Assembly (NCBI GenBank): GCA_903835145.1 | Contig: CAILMA010000405.1 | Location: 1 to 7,156 of the forward strand | Source of the DNA: an uncultured Bacteroidota bacterium | Lineage (GTDB): Bacteria; Bacteroidota; Bacteroidia; Chitinophagales; Chitinophagaceae | Length of the DNA stretch: 7,156 bases | Reading direction: 5' to 3' | Part shown: piece after piece, positions 5,803 through 7,156 of the stretch | Layout of the letters: every line of letters starts with the position of its first letter | Numbering within the stretch: the stretch's first letter is position 1 | The notes under the pieces: generated by a model | What the model saw: the letters and a program-made list of their open reading frames with translations, nothing else | What the model was told of the DNA's origin: nothing | Databases searched by the model: none | Made by a program: the position numbers and the translations under genes

Positions 5803-6975
5803 ATGAACAACCGCCAGCTTTTCCAGCAACACGTAGCACAAACATCGCCCACACCAGTAGGTATAGAGATTGTGAAAGCTACCGGCAGCTACCTATATGA
5901 TGCAGATGGCAAAAGCTATATAGACCTGATAGGCGGCATAAGCGTTTGTAACCTTGGCCACAGCCGGCCTGAGGTGATTGAAGCTATACAGGCCCAGGCG
6001 GCACAATACCTGCATGTAATGGTGTATGGCGAGGTAGTGCAAAGTCCGCAGGTTAAATACGCTGCAATGCTCGCAGCGCACCTGCCTGCGTCGCTCGATT
6101 GTGTTTACTTTACCAACAGTGGCTCAGAGGCCACTGAAGGTGCTATAAAACTCGCGCGCCGGGTCACCGGCCGCACCGATATTATTTGTTGCAACAACAG
6201 CTACCACGGCCACACCATGGGTGCCCTCAGCATTATGGGCGATGAATACTGGCGCAACGCCTTCAGGCCGTTGCTGCCCGGCGTGTGGCACTATGATTAT
6301 AACGATAATGCGCTTATAGATGCCATAAACAACGACACTTCCTGCGTTATTATAGAAACCATACAAGCCGAAGCAAGCGTAATAGAACCAAATACCGACT
6401 GGCTGCGGCAACTCCGCGCGCGGTGCACAGAAACCGGCACCCTTCTTGTGCTCGATGAGATACAATGTGGTTTTGGCCGCACCGGTACGCTCTGGGGTTT
6501 TCAGCATTACGATGTTGTGCCAGATATTGTGTTGCTCGGTAAGGCCCTCGGCGGCGGTATGCCCATGGGGGCATTTATTGCTTCCCACAGCATGATGGCG
6601 GAGCTCACCCTCAACCCCGTGCTCGGGCATATAACAACCTTTGGCGGGCACCCGGTGTGCTGTGCTGCAGGCATGGCAGCCATGCAGGTACTTTTAACCG
6701 AAAATATAGTAGCTGGTGTGGCTGAAAAAGAGGAACTCTTCCATACCCTGCTTGTGCACCCATCAATAAAAGCAGTTAGGAGTAAGGGATTACTTATGGC
6801 TATAGAACTGGACAATATGTTGAATGTGCAGTCAACCCTGCGCCGTTGCCTCGATAAAGGTTTGTTTTCCGACTGGTTCCTTTTCGCCCCGCATTGCATC
6901 CGCATCGCGCCGCCCCTCACCATTACCTCCGAAGAAATCATTCGCGCCTGCGCGCTGCTCCTTGAGTGCCTGTAA
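5803..6975 (+). CDS. Class III PLP-dependent aminotransferase (acetylornithine/GABA aminotransferase-like)
   Basis: A 390-residue fold-type I aminotransferase of class III. PLP phosphate binding is seen in NSGSEATEGAIKLARR (105-120). The ring-stacking aromatic lies in NSYHGHTMGALS (132-143), D218 in LVLDEIQCGFGRTG (215-228) holds the pyridine nitrogen, and K247 in LLGKALGGGMPMGAF (244-258) is the Schiff-base lysine. HITTFGGHPV (276-285) reaches the phosphate of the partner subunit. R368 in CIRIAPPLTIT (365-375) is the likely substrate carboxylate arginine. It reads IIETIQAEASV where classical members have IIEPIQGEAGV; ETIQ is, as I recall, usual in the Bacteroidota subgroup annotated 'aspartate aminotransferase family'. 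The amino donor is unknown: acetylornithine, GABA and similar omega-amines are all possible, and no arginine-biosynthesis gene is nearby. The ATG at 5803 matches relatives starting just before the first helix. It lies 25 nt after cca. Confidence 0.93.
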   Translation: MNNRQLFQQHVAQTSPTPVGIEIVKATGSYLYDADGKSYIDLIGGISVCNLGHSRPEVIEAIQAQAAQYLHVMVYGEVVQSPQVKYAAMLAAHLPASLDCVYFTNSGSEATEGAIKLARRVTGRTDIICCNNSYHGHTMGALSIMGDEYWRNAFRPLLPGVWHYDYNDNALIDAINNDTSCVIIETIQAEASVIEPNTDWLRQLRARCTETGTLLVLDEIQCGFGRTGTLWGFQHYDVVPDIVLLGKALGGGMPMGAFIASHSMMAELTLNPVLGHITTFGGHPVCCAAGMAAMQVLLTENIVAGVAEKEELFHTLLVHPSIKAVRSKGLLMAIELDNMLNVQSTLRRCLDKGLFSDWFLFAPHCIRIAPPLTITSEEIIRACALLLECL

Positions 6976-7052
6976 GCTGGTGTTTAGCTTCCCTCTTTCA
7001 CGTTTTGTTTCCCGCGCTAAATATCCCCGCAGCTCGATATAGTACCCACACG

Positions 7053-7072
7053 AAAAAGAGCCCAACGGGCTC
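7053..7072 (-). terminator. Intrinsic terminator of the leftward gene at the right edge
   Basis: On the minus strand, GAGCCC-GTT-GGGCTC forms a perfect 6-bp G+C-rich stem with a 3-nt loop, followed by TTTTT. It begins 4 nt after the TAA of the partial leftward gene, ideal for its terminator. Read rightward the hairpin is followed by CACTTT, so it may also stop readthrough from the aminotransferase gene, but less well. A weaker hairpin (AAGCT / AGCTT, 6974-6990) follows that gene's own stop codon. Confidence 0.85.
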
Positions 7073-7076
7073 CACT

Positions 7077-7156
7077 TTAGGGGTCAACAACAACCTCTTC
7101 TAATGATACTATGCAACCAAGGCAGTTGTGATTTGCTTTCAACTTTTTGTACCTTA
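7077..7156 (-). CDS. C-terminal end of an unidentified protein (partial)
   Basis: The last 25 codons and TAA of a leftward gene that enters from the right edge. The tail contains KKLKANHNCLGC followed by IVSLEEVVVDP. I do not recognise the protein. Support for its being real: the frame is open to the edge, the ending is an ordinary mix of charged and hydrophobic residues, the other two minus-strand frames hit stops or give poor composition, and a strong terminator starts 4 nt after the stop. A Cys-x-x-Cys pair lies 11 to 15 residues from the C-terminus, which could bind metal, form a disulfide, or mean nothing. A whole small peptide starting just beyond the edge is as possible as the end of a large protein. 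Confidence 0.6.
   Translation of the reverse strand, partial: RYKKLKANHNCLGCIVSLEEVVVDP

Noticed and set aside
6355..6381. Aminotransferase active-site change (ETIQAEAS for EPIQGEAG)
   Set aside because: All core PLP residues (D218, K247, R368) are intact, and ETIQ is, as far as I recall, normal in the Bacteroidota subgroup of class III enzymes.

Overview
This window looks like chromosome from a member of the Bacteroidota, most likely near the Chitinophagaceae. The evidence is TAnnTTTG-type -7 promoter elements, no obvious Shine-Dalgarno sequences, and proteins whose wording matches Bacteroidota homologues (a flavobacterial-type class III aminotransferase with an ETIQ motif, and a PaaY-like hexapeptide protein). 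The assignment rests on recall of these families, not on a search.

Leftward block (minus strand, 3876 to 1). A -7 promoter element at 3869-3876 precedes a tight three-gene sugar cassette. It encodes an NAD-dependent SDR epimerase/dehydratase with a GTG start, a CDP-paratose 2-epimerase-like SDR that overlaps it by 4 nt (ATGA), and a DPM1-like family 2 glycosyltransferase 3 nt further on. A 300-nt intergenic stretch follows, carrying an 18-heptad tandem repeat. After it come yidD (TTG start), an AT-rich gap with a terminator-like hairpin, and the first 57 codons of a PaaY/gamma-carbonic-anhydrase-like protein that runs off the left edge.

Divergent region (3781-4325). This holds the leftward promoter, a G+C-rich patch of unknown origin around 3945-3999, a rightward -7-like element at 4170-4177 and a 9-codon mini-ORF at 4234-4263.

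Rightward block (plus strand, 4326-6975). A CCA-adding tRNA nucleotidyltransferase with an HD domain is followed 25 nt later by a class III PLP aminotransferase. These probably share a transcript. They converge on a leftward gene of which only the last 25 codons are visible (7077-7156), followed by a clear intrinsic terminator at 7053-7072.

The two SDRs and the glycosyltransferase plausibly make and transfer one modified sugar, but the substrate cannot be read from the window. The other genes are housekeeping: tRNA 3'-end maturation, membrane protein insertion and amino-group transfer. I found no mobile element, CRISPR array, tRNA, rRNA or defence system. The least explained items are the heptad repeat, the Phe-for-Tyr change in the second SDR, the G+C-rich patch, and the Cys-containing tail at the right edge.
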